Made by a program: the position numbers and the translations under genes. The notes under the pieces are model-generated. The model was not told where the DNA came from. It saw only the letters and a program-made list of their open reading frames with translations, and made no database searches. A DNA stretch of 64,000 nt from the NCBI RefSeq assembly GCF_015693305.1, contig NZ_CP065140.1, forward strand, positions 286,817 to 350,816, in the 5' to 3' direction. Shown here in pieces: positions 45,773-55,107 of the stretch (its first letter is position 1; each line of letters begins with the position of its first letter). Source of the stretch: Sphingobium sp. Cam5-1. Its GTDB lineage: Bacteria; Pseudomonadota; Alphaproteobacteria; Sphingomonadales; Sphingomonadaceae.

Positions 45773-46224
45773 GCCGGCCAGCCAAGCGCGGGGTCGTAGA
45801 GATGGAAGCCGACCGCCAGTCGGTTCCAGCCGTTGATGACGTTGATCGCCAGTGTCAGTTTCACCTGCTCCTCCGCGCTGAATTCCGCTGCAAGGGCGGC
45901 ATAAACGGCATCAGGCGCGCGCCTCGTGGCAATTTGCGTCAGATGATCGGTCCAGCCAAGAGCCGCCCGCTCCCGCGCGCTATAACATGGCGCCTCCTCC
46001 CACGCGCCGAGCAAATGGATGCGCTGCTCCGTCTCGCCTGCCTTGCGGGCATCATGCGTGTGCATGTTGAGGCAGTTAGCGCAGCCGTTGATCTGTGAGG
46101 CGCGAATCTTGACCAGTTCGAGCAGGTTCTTTTCAAGCCCGGATTTCTCGACCTGCATCGACAGATCGTACCAGGCTTTGAAAAGCGGCCCGCCATCGGC
46201 ATAGATATTGGTGCGGTCATGCAT
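45769..46224 (-). CDS. Carboxymuconolactone decarboxylase (AhpD-like) family protein
   Basis: This 151-residue protein starts at ATG 46224 (an ATG 18 bases upstream is less likely) with GAAGGA ten bases before. The AhpD-like core has LVKIRASQINGCANCLNMHT, with the redox motif C-A-N-C and the downstream His. Members are peroxidase-like or decarboxylase proteins, and partners of ECF41 sigma factors are usually of this kind. The upstream promoter fits control by the sigma factor encoded next. Confidence 0.9.
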   Translation of the reverse strand: MHDRTNIYADGGPLFKAWYDLSMQVEKSGLEKNLLELVKIRASQINGCANCLNMHTHDARKAGETEQRIHLLGAWEEAPCYSARERAALGWTDHLTQIATRRAPDAVYAALAAEFSAEEQVKLTLAINVINGWNRLAVGFHLYDPALGWPA

Positions 46225-46261
46225 ATGTCGGCATTCCTTCATCGCTGTTGGATACCCGCAT

Positions 46262-46288
46262 GACGAGGCAGCCGGAGGCTCTGTGACA
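46262..46288 (-). promoter_or_regulatory. ECF41-type promoter
   Basis: On the minus strand TGTCACA (46288-46282) and CGTC (46265-46262) are separated by exactly 16 bases, the reported ECF41 promoter consensus. It lies 37 bases upstream of the decarboxylase ATG and so should drive the decarboxylase-sigma operon. Confidence 0.82.
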
Positions 46289-46371
46289 CGCCTGGCGCAT
46301 TTTCTTTCGGCCCGTATCGGCTATGCGCCAATGCCGGCCAAAGCAGCCAATGGTGTCGGTCGGTCTTCGCA

Positions 46372-46722
46372 TCACTCGCGAAGTATCTTCTCCATCGCCT
46401 TCCCCTGTGCGAGCTCGTCGATCAGCTTGTCGAGATAGCGGATCTCCTGCATCAATCCGTCTTCGATAGCTTCGACCCGAACGCCGCAGACCACGCCTCG
46501 GATCAACTTTCGCGAGGGGTTCAGTAAAGGCGCCTGACCAAAAAATTTCTCGAAGCTGCTTTTCTTTTCCAGCTCCGCGTCGAGCTCTAACCGGGTATAG
46601 CCCGTCAGCCAGTGGATGATCTCATCGACCTCCGCTTTGCTGCGGCCTTTCTTTTCCGCCTTGGTGACATAGTGCGGATAGACACTGGCAAAGCTGATGC
46701 CGAAGATGCGATGTTCCGCCAT
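46372..46722 (-). CDS. DUF2200 family protein
   Basis: This 116-residue protein starts at [16 protein letters not shown], with [22 protein letters not shown], the DUF2200 pattern. It is a small cytoplasmic protein of unknown function found widely in bacteria. It has the normal length. An ATG 33 bases upstream adds an atypical extension and is not used. Confidence 0.9.
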   Translation of the reverse strand: MAEHRIFGISFASVYPHYVTKAEKKGRSKAEVDEIIHWLTGYTRLELDAELEKKSSFEKFFGQAPLLNPSRKLIRGVVCGVRVEAIEDGLMQEIRYLDKLIDELAQGKAMEKILRE

Positions 46723-47180
46723 GATGCGCTTCCCTGTCCCGAGCCGTTCAGCCACCGCGCCGCAAAGCTGCCGCCAAACCTATGGTGCCGCCGCGCGCAT
46801 GACATAAAATCTGTGCGTTCGTAGACGATGTCTGCTGCGCCTGCCAACGGCGTGCGCCCGGGCCGCCTCAAACGCCGCGCCTGTGTAGACCTTCCTATGG
46901 TCGCGACCCGCATTCAAGGCTCGCATGGCAAGGCGTCCTGTTTTGTCCGGAGCGCGCTCTTTCTCTCGGAACATAGCATGCCAGCTATACGAAGATCGAC
47001 TAACGTTTTCGCCGGCAGCAATCGCGAGACCGGCGTCCTTCGCACTGGGCGTACCGAGGACTGGACCGGCGCCACCCACCAAGGGAGCCATGACCTGGCT
47101 CGCCCGGAAGATGGCGCGTTCGCAGCCCGAAGCGCATCACTGGGTCATGGAGCGTGTGAGGCAAGGGAAAGCTGGCATGA
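46723..47180. other. Intergenic region between DUF2200 and the Fsr-like exporter
   Basis: Open frames on both strands (one of 103 residues at 46780-47091, minus) have no recognised family or good starts. No hairpin or repeat was recognised. Confidence 0.3.
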
Positions 47181-48386
47181 TCATTTCTTCCTGGGATCGG
47201 GCAACAGGATGGCGAGCAACCCGATCGCGGGCAGGAACGCGCAGATGCCGTAGACCGTCTCAATGCCCGAACGATCGGCGACCTCACCCAGAACGGCCGC
47301 GCCCACGCCCCCCATGCCGAAGGAAAAGCCAAAGAACAGGCCAGAGATCATGCCGATCTTTCCGGGGACCAGATCCTGCGCGTACACGACGATGGCCGGA
47401 AACGCGGAAGCAAGGATCAGGCCGATCGCAACCGCCAGTGGACCGGTCCAGAAGAGGTTCGCGTGAGGGAGGAGCAAGGTGAAAGGGAGCGCGCCCAGGA
47501 TCGAGAACCAGATCACATATTTCCGCCCGAAGCGATCTCCCAGCGGTCCGCCCGCGATCGTGCCTAGCGCGACTGCGGCAAGAAAGGCGAACAGGTATAG
47601 CTGCGCGACGTCGACCGACACGCCAAAACGATGGATCAGATAGAAAGTGAAGTAGCTGGTAAGGCTCGCCATATAGACATATTTGGAAAAGATGAGGGCG
47701 AGCAGTACGGCGATGCCACCCAGGACTTTTCCTTGAGGCAGGTCGACAATGACTTTGCCACTGCCTTTCCGTGGGGACAGGCGCGCAAGGCCATGATGTC
47801 GATACCATTGGCTGACATTCCAGAGGATGGCACAGGATAACAGGGCCAGCATCGCGAAAAAGGCAAGGCTGGTCTGACCCCAGCGCAGGACAATGAGCGC
47901 GGCGGCCAGAGGACCAAGCGCGGATCCGGCGTTGCCACCGACCTGGAACATCGACTGGGCAAGGCCATGTCTGCGCCCGGCGGCCATGCGCGCGACGCGC
48001 GAGGATTCGGGATGGAAGACCGAGGAGCCCATGCCCAGCAGGGATGCGCCTGCCAGCAGCAGCCCGTAGCTGTGTGCGACAGAGAGTACCAGCAGCCCCG
48101 CCAGGGAGAAGAGCGTTCCGGCCGGAAGTGCAAGCGGTGTCGGCCGCTTATCGGAGTAAAGACCAATGAGCGGCTGCAGGATCGACGCGGTCATCTGGTA
48201 GACCAGGGTCACCAGTCCGACCTGGCTGAACGACAGGTCAAGTTCCGTCTTGAGGCTGGGATAGATGGCGGGCAACAGCGACTGCAGCATGTCGTTGATG
48301 AGATGACAGGCGCTGATCGCCGCGATTATGCCGAAAACCGTTGCGTCGGCGGCGGGGGCGGGCAGGGCTGATCGTGTGGCGTTCAT
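47181..48386 (-). CDS. MFS exporter of the fosmidomycin-resistance (Fsr) type
   Basis: This 401-residue protein has twelve membrane spans. The N-terminal segment ACHLINDMLQSLLPAIYPSLK, the GLYSDKRPTP loop and the SSVFHPESSRVARMAAG segment are characteristic of the Fsr group of the major facilitator superfamily. Members export fosmidomycin or related small molecules, and natural substrates are mostly unknown. It is divergent from an AraC-type regulator. Confidence 0.88.
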   Translation of the reverse strand: MNATRSALPAPAADATVFGIIAAISACHLINDMLQSLLPAIYPSLKTELDLSFSQVGLVTLVYQMTASILQPLIGLYSDKRPTPLALPAGTLFSLAGLLVLSVAHSYGLLLAGASLLGMGSSVFHPESSRVARMAAGRRHGLAQSMFQVGGNAGSALGPLAAALIVLRWGQTSLAFFAMLALLSCAILWNVSQWYRHHGLARLSPRKGSGKVIVDLPQGKVLGGIAVLLALIFSKYVYMASLTSYFTFYLIHRFGVSVDVAQLYLFAFLAAVALGTIAGGPLGDRFGRKYVIWFSILGALPFTLLLPHANLFWTGPLAVAIGLILASAFPAIVVYAQDLVPGKIGMISGLFFGFSFGMGGVGAAVLGEVADRSGIETVYGICAFLPAIGLLAILLPDPRKK

Positions 48387-48448
48387 GCTATTCTTGTCCT
48401 TGATGACAGAGCGGCCTTAACCCCTCCCGCAAGCGCCCGCATTCCTAT

Positions 48449-49282
48449 ATGGGACTATCATCTTCGCGATCGGGACATGCCGTGCCTTGGAACGACCCTG
48501 CCTTCGTCGAGAATATCGCTCGGCCCATTGTCGGGATCGGCAACGAATATCCGCCTGCCTTCGAGCTGGACTGGCATCAGCATCGGCGCGGGCAATTGCT
48601 CTACGCAGCACGTGGGGTCGTGGTCGTCAGCACACCTTACGGTGCGTGGGTCGCGCCGCCTGAGCGCGCGGTCTGGACGCCGGGCGGCTGCCCGCACGCC
48701 ATCAGGATGGTCGGCGCCGTCAGTACCCGCGCTGTCCTGATCGAACCCGGCACGGATGGCTCGCTTGGTGACAGCAACAAGGTGATTCAGGTGTCGCCGC
48801 TGCTTCGCGCGCTGCTCGAAGCGGCGTGCGACATTCCGCCGGAATATGATGAGGACGGGCGCGACGGCAAGGTGATGGCGCTGCTCCTGGCTGAACTGGC
48901 GGCGGCGCCCACCGTACCTCTGGCTGTTCCTTTTCCGAAGACCGGGCCGATCGCCGCCCGGTGCCATGCCTTTCTCGAACGCCCGACCCCGCATGACAGC
49001 ATCGATCAGTGGTGCAATGATCTGGGCATGGGCCGCCGCGCCTTCACCCGTGCCTTTCGCCGGGAAACGGGCCTTAGCTTCGGAGCATGGCGGCAGCAGG
49101 CCTGTATTCTCATAGCGCTGCCGCGGCTTGCCGAGGGCCAGTCTGTTACCGCGATCGCTTTCGACCTTGGATATGACAGCGCCGCCGCCTTCTCGACGAT
49201 GTTCAAGCGGCGCGTCGGTGTCTCACCAAGCCACTATCTTCCCGCGGGTGAAGGGGGGACAAATGCAAGTACGGGCCCCTAG
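48449..49282 (+). CDS. AraC-family transcriptional regulator
   Basis: This 277-residue protein has an N-terminal cupin (AraC_binding; LDWHQHRRGQLLYAARG) and a C-terminal double helix-turn-helix (MGRRAFTRAFRRETGLSFG and AIAFDLGYDSAAAFSTMFKR). It lies 62 bases from the start of the divergent Fsr-like exporter gene and probably controls it. Start chosen at ATG 48449; a later start is possible. Confidence 0.9.
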   Translation: MGLSSSRSGHAVPWNDPAFVENIARPIVGIGNEYPPAFELDWHQHRRGQLLYAARGVVVVSTPYGAWVAPPERAVWTPGGCPHAIRMVGAVSTRAVLIEPGTDGSLGDSNKVIQVSPLLRALLEAACDIPPEYDEDGRDGKVMALLLAELAAAPTVPLAVPFPKTGPIAARCHAFLERPTPHDSIDQWCNDLGMGRRAFTRAFRRETGLSFGAWRQQACILIALPRLAEGQSVTAIAFDLGYDSAAAFSTMFKRRVGVSPSHYLPAGEGGTNASTGP

Positions 49283-49378
49283 ACCAAAGCCCATATGCGC
49301 AGTCCTCGCCGCTGGGACATGGCCTGATCCAATGGAAGGCCGGGCGGGGGCCTGACCCTTTTCATGTTACCATGTCGG

Positions 49379-50860
49379 CTAGGAGCGTCCGGTCGAAACG
49401 GCGGGCGCCAGCCTGTCGACAAGGATGGCGCTGGCCCGGTTGAGACCGATCACTTCCACTCCAATGCCATGACGGCGCATTTTCATGACGATCTCTTCCA
49501 ATGCGCCAACGGCCGTGATGTCCCATAAGTGGCTGGCGGACAGATCTATGCGAACCATCGATGTTGTGTCCCTCAAATCGAACCGATCGGCAAATATGTC
49601 TGCGCTGGCGAAGAAAATCTGACCGGAGACGATATAGGTCCGCGTGTCTGTCGTCTCGTCATAATGCGACCTGACTTCCATCATGCGTGTCACTTTGAAG
49701 GCAAAGAACACGCCGCTCAGGAGCACGCCGACAGCCACGCCCGCCGAAAGATCATGCGTTGCGACCGTGACGATCACGGTCGCCATCATGACGATGCCCG
49801 ATACCTTGGGATGGCGCGCAAGGTCGCGGATCGACGCCCAGGAAAAGGTGCTGATCGATACCATGATCATGATTGCGACCAGCGCCGCCACGGGCACCTG
49901 CGCGATCCATGGGCGTAGCGGTACCATCACCAGGAGAAGAAAGACGCCGGCGACGAGGGTGGACAGCCGCCCGCGCCCCCCATAGCGGATATTGCCGACC
50001 GTTTGCCCGATCATCCCGCAGCCGGCGATGCCGCCAAACAGCCCCGCCGCGACATTGGCAAGGCCCAGGCCGGTGCATTCGCGCGCCTTGGAGCTTGTGG
50101 TTTCCGTCAGGTCGTCCACGACGCTTGCTGTCATCAGCGATTCAAGCAGTCCTACTGCCGCCATGGCAATCGCATAGGGAAGCACGATCACCAGCGTCTC
50201 CCAATCGAGCGGCACGCCGGGCCAGGTGAGAGACGGCAGGGAAGAGGGCAGGCGGCCAAGGTCGGCGACCGTGTGGATCGGCATGGGAAAGGCGATGCTG
50301 ATCGTGGTGAGCACGAGAATGCAGATGAGTGGCGAGGGAATGGCAGTCGTGATCCGGGGAACGAGATAGATGATCGCGAGGCCGCCCGCGATCATGGCAT
50401 AGCTATGCCAGCTCACGTGCAGCATCTGCGGCAACTGCGCGGAGAAGATGAGGATGGCGAGCGCGTTCACGAAGCCCGTCCGCACCGATCGCGAGACGAA
50501 GCGCATGAGTATATCGAGCTTCATGAGGCCGAAGGCGATCTGGAGCAATCCGGCAAGCAAGGTGGCGGCGAGCAGATATTGCAGTCCATGAGCGCTCACC
50601 AGCGCCGCCGCGACCAGCGCAACCGATCCCGCAGCGCCAGAGATCATCGCCGGACGTCCACCTGCAAAAGCGATGACGATACCGATGATGAAGGACGCGA
50701 ACAGCCCGACCTCCGGATCGACGCCGGCGACGAAGGAGAAGGCGATCACTTCCGGGATCAGCGCGAACGTACCGACCATGCCGGCGAGAATATCGCGCCG
50801 GGCGTTGGAGGCACCGTCGAACCATTCAGCGCGGTAGCGCGATAAAGAGGTGCTGTTCAT
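49379..50860 (-). CDS. SulP-family anion transporter with STAS domain
   Basis: This protein of about 493 residues starts at ATG 50860 (a TTG 69 bases upstream is less likely). It has ten or more membrane spans with the SulP pattern (DILAGMVGTFALIPEVIAFSF; ISGAAGSVALVAA; GCGMIGQTVGNIRYGGRGRLST). A C-terminal STAS domain follows at about 390-490 (VRIDLSASHLWDITAVGALE). SulP members move sulfate, bicarbonate or other anions. A hairpin (50963-50981) lies in its leader, and a DUF389 gene is divergent from it. Confidence 0.93.
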   Translation of the reverse strand: MNSTSLSRYRAEWFDGASNARRDILAGMVGTFALIPEVIAFSFVAGVDPEVGLFASFIIGIVIAFAGGRPAMISGAAGSVALVAAALVSAHGLQYLLAATLLAGLLQIAFGLMKLDILMRFVSRSVRTGFVNALAILIFSAQLPQMLHVSWHSYAMIAGGLAIIYLVPRITTAIPSPLICILVLTTISIAFPMPIHTVADLGRLPSSLPSLTWPGVPLDWETLVIVLPYAIAMAAVGLLESLMTASVVDDLTETTSSKARECTGLGLANVAAGLFGGIAGCGMIGQTVGNIRYGGRGRLSTLVAGVFLLLVMVPLRPWIAQVPVAALVAIMIMVSISTFSWASIRDLARHPKVSGIVMMATVIVTVATHDLSAGVAVGVLLSGVFFAFKVTRMMEVRSHYDETTDTRTYIVSGQIFFASADIFADRFDLRDTTSMVRIDLSASHLWDITAVGALEEIVMKMRRHGIGVEVIGLNRASAILVDRLAPAVSTGRS

Positions 50861-50962
50861 GGGTTGCAGAAAACCGTCGAAGTCGCAGGGATGATGTAGC
50901 GTGATGTGGCGAATATCAGCCTGCGACAAACATTGTCCGGCGGATCGGCGGCCGGAATAGCC

Positions 50963-50981
50963 ACCCGGATTTTCACCGGGT
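50963..50981 (-). promoter_or_regulatory. Leader hairpin upstream of the SulP gene
   Basis: On the minus strand ACCCGG (50981-50976) pairs with CCGGGT (50968-50963) around a 7-base loop TGAAAAT. It lies about 105 bases before the SulP ATG. A conserved alphaproteobacterial leader called sul1 is described upstream of SulP-type genes. I cannot match its consensus by eye, so the link is a guess. Confidence 0.35.
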
Positions 50982-51305
50982 CCTTACGAATGGGCGGCTC
51001 CTAACGTCATGGGCTCACAAGCGCAATTGCCACCTCCCCGCGGGCGACGGGATTGCTGGATGGGAAGGTCGCGCATCGCGGGGCAAAGAGGGACACGCCC
51101 GCTCACCATGGCGGGCGTGTCGAAAGGCTGCGGCCGCGCACCCATGGTCGGCCCAGGCACGGGCGATCCGCAGGCACGCGTTGCACAATGGCCGGGTAGC
51201 CAACACTGCAGCCGTCTGGCGTTGCTCTTGGCGGCTAGCGCCGGTTGCGAGCACGCTTCCCATACCCTAGCAGGAACCGCTCTACCCCATTCGAGAGGTT
51301 ATATC

Positions 51306-52838
51306 GTGGAAGTCGCTGACCGCGAAGGCAGAAGCAAGCTGCGTCGTTGGTGGAATATCTGGGTTGTGGGTGGCGTCGATCACGCGGCCGTTCTCGATCA
51401 GATAAGCGAGGACTCCGGCTGGTCGGGCCGCTATCTTTTTCTCGTCCTGATTTCCGCTTCGATTTCCCTTCTGGGTTTGTTGATGCCGTCGGTAGCGGTG
51501 CTGATCGGCGCCATGCTGCTCTCTCCCCTGATGATGCCGATCATCGGTTTGGGTTTCGGGATCGCAACGCTCGACTTCCGGGAAGTCCGGCGCGCCGCAA
51601 CCGCCTTGGGCCTTGGATCGGCAGTCGCGATCATCCTTTCAGTTGTCCTGATTTCCCTCTCGCCGGTCCAGACGATCACGAGCGAAATCGCGGGCCGTAC
51701 ACAGCCCACTTTGTTTGATCTGCTGGTAGCCCTGCTCTCTGCCGTGGCGGGGGCCTACGCACTTATCCGGGGGCGTGGCGGCACGGTCGTAGGTGTAGCC
51801 ATCGCCATCGCGCTCATGCCGCCGCTGGTCGTGGTGGGGTTCGGCATCGCCACCTGGAACTGGACCATCTTCTCAGGCGCACTGCTGCTCTTCATCACCA
51901 ACGCGGTTACGATCTCGCTGACAGCCGCGCTGGTTGCGCGGGTCTATGGCTTTGGCAGTCATCTCTCGCCACATCATACCGGATGGCAGTTAGTCCTGTT
52001 TTTTGCAGCGCTTGGTCTTCTGTCTGTCCCACTGAGCGCAGCATTGAGGCAAATCGCCTTCGAAGCCCTCGCCCAGCGTCAGGTGCGCGATACCGTCCGT
52101 GCGCGCTTCCCGTCCGATGCACGCCTGAGTCAGGTCGAAATCGACTATGCGCGCTCGCCGATCCGCGTGCGCGCCGTCATGCTGACGCCGGGGATCGTTG
52201 CCCGAGCCGATGCACTGATCGCCGACGATCTCCAGGCGCGGCTGGGCCGCCCGGTGGACATCCATGTTGATCAGCTGCGCACATCCCAAGACGCGGGGGC
52301 GACAGAAGCGGCCCAGATCGCGCGGGCGAGCGATACCGGCCGCCAGAATCTCGATGGTAGCCGCCATCAGGCTACCGCCACTCTCGGCCTGATCGTGGGC
52401 GTCGAGCCAACCGCGGTGCGGCTTGAATTGGGGGATCGAACGCTGACAGCGGCCGCCGCCGTCTTGCCGGGCCTTGGTCTTGAAGGGTATCGCGCGCTCG
52501 AGGATCGTGCCCGGCGCGCGCTGCCGGATTGGACGGTGCTGCTGACGCCGCCCGATCAAGCAGTTTTGCCTGACGTGCGGATCGACCAGGGCGTCGTCGA
52601 TGGCAAGGTGCTGGATCTTGCAGCATGGGCATCGACACGCAGATCGCAGGAGCTGACCGTAGAGGGAGGGACGGCCGCTCAACGCCGCGCCATAGCAGAG
52701 GGCATCGTTTCCCGAGGAGGACGTGCAAGGGTCGGGGCCGCGGCGGGAGCCATCCGGCTAGCCTGGATTGAGCGCGAGACGTCCATGCCGGGCGAGGGGC
52801 AGGGCGACGCCATCCAGGTCACCGGTCCGCGTCCCTGA
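51306..52838 (+). CDS. DUF389 (TIGR00341-like) membrane protein
   Basis: From GTG 51306, behind CGAGAGG, this gives 510 residues. Seven or so membrane spans hold the DUF389 signature (LLGLLMPSVAVLIGAMLLSPLM at about 60-80, then AIALMPPLVVVGFGIA). A long C-terminal soluble region (about 245-510) contains repeated alpha/beta modules with many Asp/Arg, perhaps BON-like. The role of DUF389 proteins is unknown. The frame extends upstream without a credible start. Confidence 0.85.
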   Translation: MEVADREGRSKLRRWWNIWVVGGVDHAAVLDQISEDSGWSGRYLFLVLISASISLLGLLMPSVAVLIGAMLLSPLMMPIIGLGFGIATLDFREVRRAATALGLGSAVAIILSVVLISLSPVQTITSEIAGRTQPTLFDLLVALLSAVAGAYALIRGRGGTVVGVAIAIALMPPLVVVGFGIATWNWTIFSGALLLFITNAVTISLTAALVARVYGFGSHLSPHHTGWQLVLFFAALGLLSVPLSAALRQIAFEALAQRQVRDTVRARFPSDARLSQVEIDYARSPIRVRAVMLTPGIVARADALIADDLQARLGRPVDIHVDQLRTSQDAGATEAAQIARASDTGRQNLDGSRHQATATLGLIVGVEPTAVRLELGDRTLTAAAAVLPGLGLEGYRALEDRARRALPDWTVLLTPPDQAVLPDVRIDQGVVDGKVLDLAAWASTRRSQELTVEGGTAAQRRAIAEGIVSRGGRARVGAAAGAIRLAWIERETSMPGEGQGDAIQVTGPRP

Positions 52839-53658
52839 AACCCGAAATTGCGCCGCGATGGGACTCTGTCTGGAAATCCCCCTTCAAATCAGCAGGGATA
52901 CCGCATAGCGCAGGCCATTTCGGGCGGCTGTTTGACAACATAACCGTTGGACTATGGATTCACGGTCGGCGAATGCATGTTCCGGCGGCCGCGGCGATCG
53001 CACGTTCGGCCCCAACCCAATTGCAGCGGGTGACCCATTTCCCAGGCTGATCTGCAAGGAGCTCGCCAGCAGCATTGGAAGATGGGCTAAATCCCCAGAA
53101 GCTGCATCTGGGGGGCAGGCGAATGAAGCTCATAGCAGGAGCGTTGAGGGATGATGACTCGCTGCGCTGCGGCGGCAAATCCTCTGGGGCGTGCCGCTCG
53201 ATAAGTGCGACGCCTTCTCCCTTCTATCCGCAATCCACCTCGAAGCAGAAGCGAGTCCATTCAGCTATGACGGGCTCCTTGCGGCGGGGTTGGGCAGCGC
53301 AGGGGCGAGGGTCCGCTGGACGGGCATGGGAGCGCTTGGGCCTGCGCTGAAGTCGCACCATCTGAACATCTCCACCCTGCCTGAGGGCCGTGATGATATG
53401 CCCGCCTGGTTAACATTTTATTAATACGCTATTTGGGTGTCGAACAGGGTTTTGTAAATGGGCGGTCTTCAACCCTGACGCATTATTCAGGCCGGTGGAT
53501 GGGTTCGCGCTGCTATGATCGCGTCTGGCCTGGCCCGCGTACTTGCGGGCAACAGCGATGTGCGATAATATCGCAGAACGATATAATTATCTGTTCGGTA
53601 GGTGGAATCGCGAGGCGCTGCCCGGCAAGCTTTCCAGCAACCGAGAAGCGAGGTCGCC
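52839..53658. other. Long intergenic stretch with no recognised gene
   Basis: Several short frames without ribosome sites cross it. An AT-rich patch at about 53408-53435 could be a promoter for the small genes at 53659 and 53965. No repeats were recognised. It may contain decayed genes. Confidence 0.3.
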
Positions 53659-53949
53659 ATGCCATTGCTGAAAATCCTTGTCGAAGCTGTCGCGCTGATC
53701 GCCGGCAGCGTTTTGGCAGCGATGATCTCGGCTGTGCTGGCCTGGAACATCGCACGTCGCCTCCATTGCCGCCGCCAGGCGTGGCTGATCCTACTCGCTG
53801 CAGCCGCGGCGACGCTTCTCGCTTTGGGTGACAGTGAGTTTGTGAGGATGAGTGCGATTCTCGGGATTGCAGCTTCAGCCGCACTCTATCTCCAGGGCGT
53901 GGACGAGGGACGAGGAAAACGCCAAAATGGCATACAGCGCCATCGTTAA
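53659..53949 (+). CDS. Small membrane protein of unknown function
   Basis: This 96-residue protein starts at ATG 53659 behind GCGAGG. Hydrophobic spans at about 8-28 and 40-60 are followed by a third weak one and a basic tail. No family is recognised. It is followed 15 bases later by another small gene, probably in one transcript. Confidence 0.55.
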   Translation: MPLLKILVEAVALIAGSVLAAMISAVLAWNIARRLHCRRQAWLILLAAAAATLLALGDSEFVRMSAILGIAASAALYLQGVDEGRGKRQNGIQRHR

Positions 53950-53964
53950 CAGAGAGGAACCAGC

Positions 53965-54171
53965 ATGGCCCGGGAGCAAATTTGGTCTTATCCCGCGATT
54001 GTCGCAGCGATCGGCCAGGCAAGATTGCCGACGTTCGGCGAGATGCGCTTTTTGATGAGGCGGATTAGTCGCGAAACCCGCACCGTTCCTGATGATAGAC
54101 TGCGCCGCAAAATCATACGCGATCTCGCGGGAGCGATTGTGCAAGGTCAAGAGGCTTCAGGCGGAGCCTGA
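53965..54171 (+). CDS. Small basic protein of unknown function
   Basis: This 68-residue cytoplasmic protein has a strong AGAGAGGA site before the ATG. It is helical and rich in Arg and Ala (RFLMRRISRETRTVPDDRLRR). No family is recognised. The good ribosome site supports expression. Confidence 0.5.
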   Translation: MAREQIWSYPAIVAAIGQARLPTFGEMRFLMRRISRETRTVPDDRLRRKIIRDLAGAIVQGQEASGGA

Positions 54172-54372
54172 ACTCCGACCTGGCACTGCGCGTTCATGAT
54201 GGACGCACATGTCCTTCACGCCGGCGGCCGTCGATGCCCGGGGCAATCTTGCTCGCCATCGGTGGCACGAGCCCAGTCCGCAGGCTGCTTCTCTGCGAAC
54301 CGCGCCATGGCCTGTCGACGATCAACGCGGTACGCTTGAACTTCATTTCCGCGAAAAGGCTGATCGCGCAGA

Positions 54373-54564
54373 TCAGTTATGCTGATCGTCGGACAGGGAC
54401 AGGATGATGGCGACGAGCGCGTCCTCGGCCCGCTCCCTTCTCTGCGCATCGGTGGCCGAAAGGTCTGCCCGCAACCATGCCGGAAGGCGCCTCACAAGCT
54501 CCCGCAGGTTGTTGTCGCCGATCTCGGTCGGCGGCGCCCCTCCAGTTGACAAGGGGTCATTCAT
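54373..54564 (-). CDS. Small hypothetical protein
   Basis: This 63-residue protein begins MNDPLSTGGAPPTEIGDNN. The body LRELVRRLPAWLRADLSATD and RRERAEDALVAIIL is a short helical domain of a type common in sphingomonads, with no known function. The start is chosen at the ATG 25 codons inside a longer frame because the upstream part is atypical. Confidence 0.55.
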   Translation of the reverse strand: MNDPLSTGGAPPTEIGDNNLRELVRRLPAWLRADLSATDAQRRERAEDALVAIILSLSDDQHN

Positions 54565-54645
54565 ACAGGTGACCAGAGCTGCAGACTGCTGGTCGCGACC
54601 CGGACCGAAGCGACATTTTTTTCGATGGCGAATGGGCAATCCTCA

Positions 54646-55107
54646 TCAGCCATCACCCGGCAGGCGTTTGAAACCGTGCATTGAATACCACCATTGGATT
54701 GCGATGATGGCGCCTTTGGCAGGCTGAAGCAAACTGACCATCAGGATGACGGCAAGCGGCAGGATAATGGCGACCACCACACCTGCCGAGAGCCCGGCAT
54801 CCTTCGTCAGCGCGATGATGAGAGGCGCCAGGAGATGACCCGTCACAAAGATCGATATATAAGCCGGAAAGTCGTCCGCCTGTTGAGGCGTCCAGTCCTG
54901 ACCGCATGCGCTGCAGTGCGCGACGGGCTTGAGGAATCGCGGGAACAGCCAGCTTCCGCCACAACGGGGGCATCGTCCGATCGCACCCCGTCTCACGGCT
55001 TCAAGGGCTGATGCGGAGACCGTCGCGCAATTGTTCCGGCGGTCTCCACGCGCAGCCGGGCATCGTTCGATGCCGTTGCCTGGGGGCGTGAAGCCTTCCT
55101 CAGGCAT
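54646..55107 (-). CDS. DUF983 family membrane protein
   Basis: From ATG 55107, overlapping the pckA stop by eight bases, this gives 153 residues. The core has a zinc-ribbon-like pair (RCPRCGG and HCSACG) and then two membrane spans (about 92-110 and 115-135), the DUF983 layout. The N-terminal 35 residues are less typical, so a later start is possible. Function is unknown; members often occur in Alphaproteobacteria near respiratory or nucleotide genes. Probably co-transcribed with pckA. Confidence 0.8.
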   Translation of the reverse strand: MPEEGFTPPGNGIERCPAARGDRRNNCATVSASALEAVRRGAIGRCPRCGGSWLFPRFLKPVAHCSACGQDWTPQQADDFPAYISIFVTGHLLAPLIIALTKDAGLSAGVVVAIILPLAVILMVSLLQPAKGAIIAIQWWYSMHGFKRLPGDG

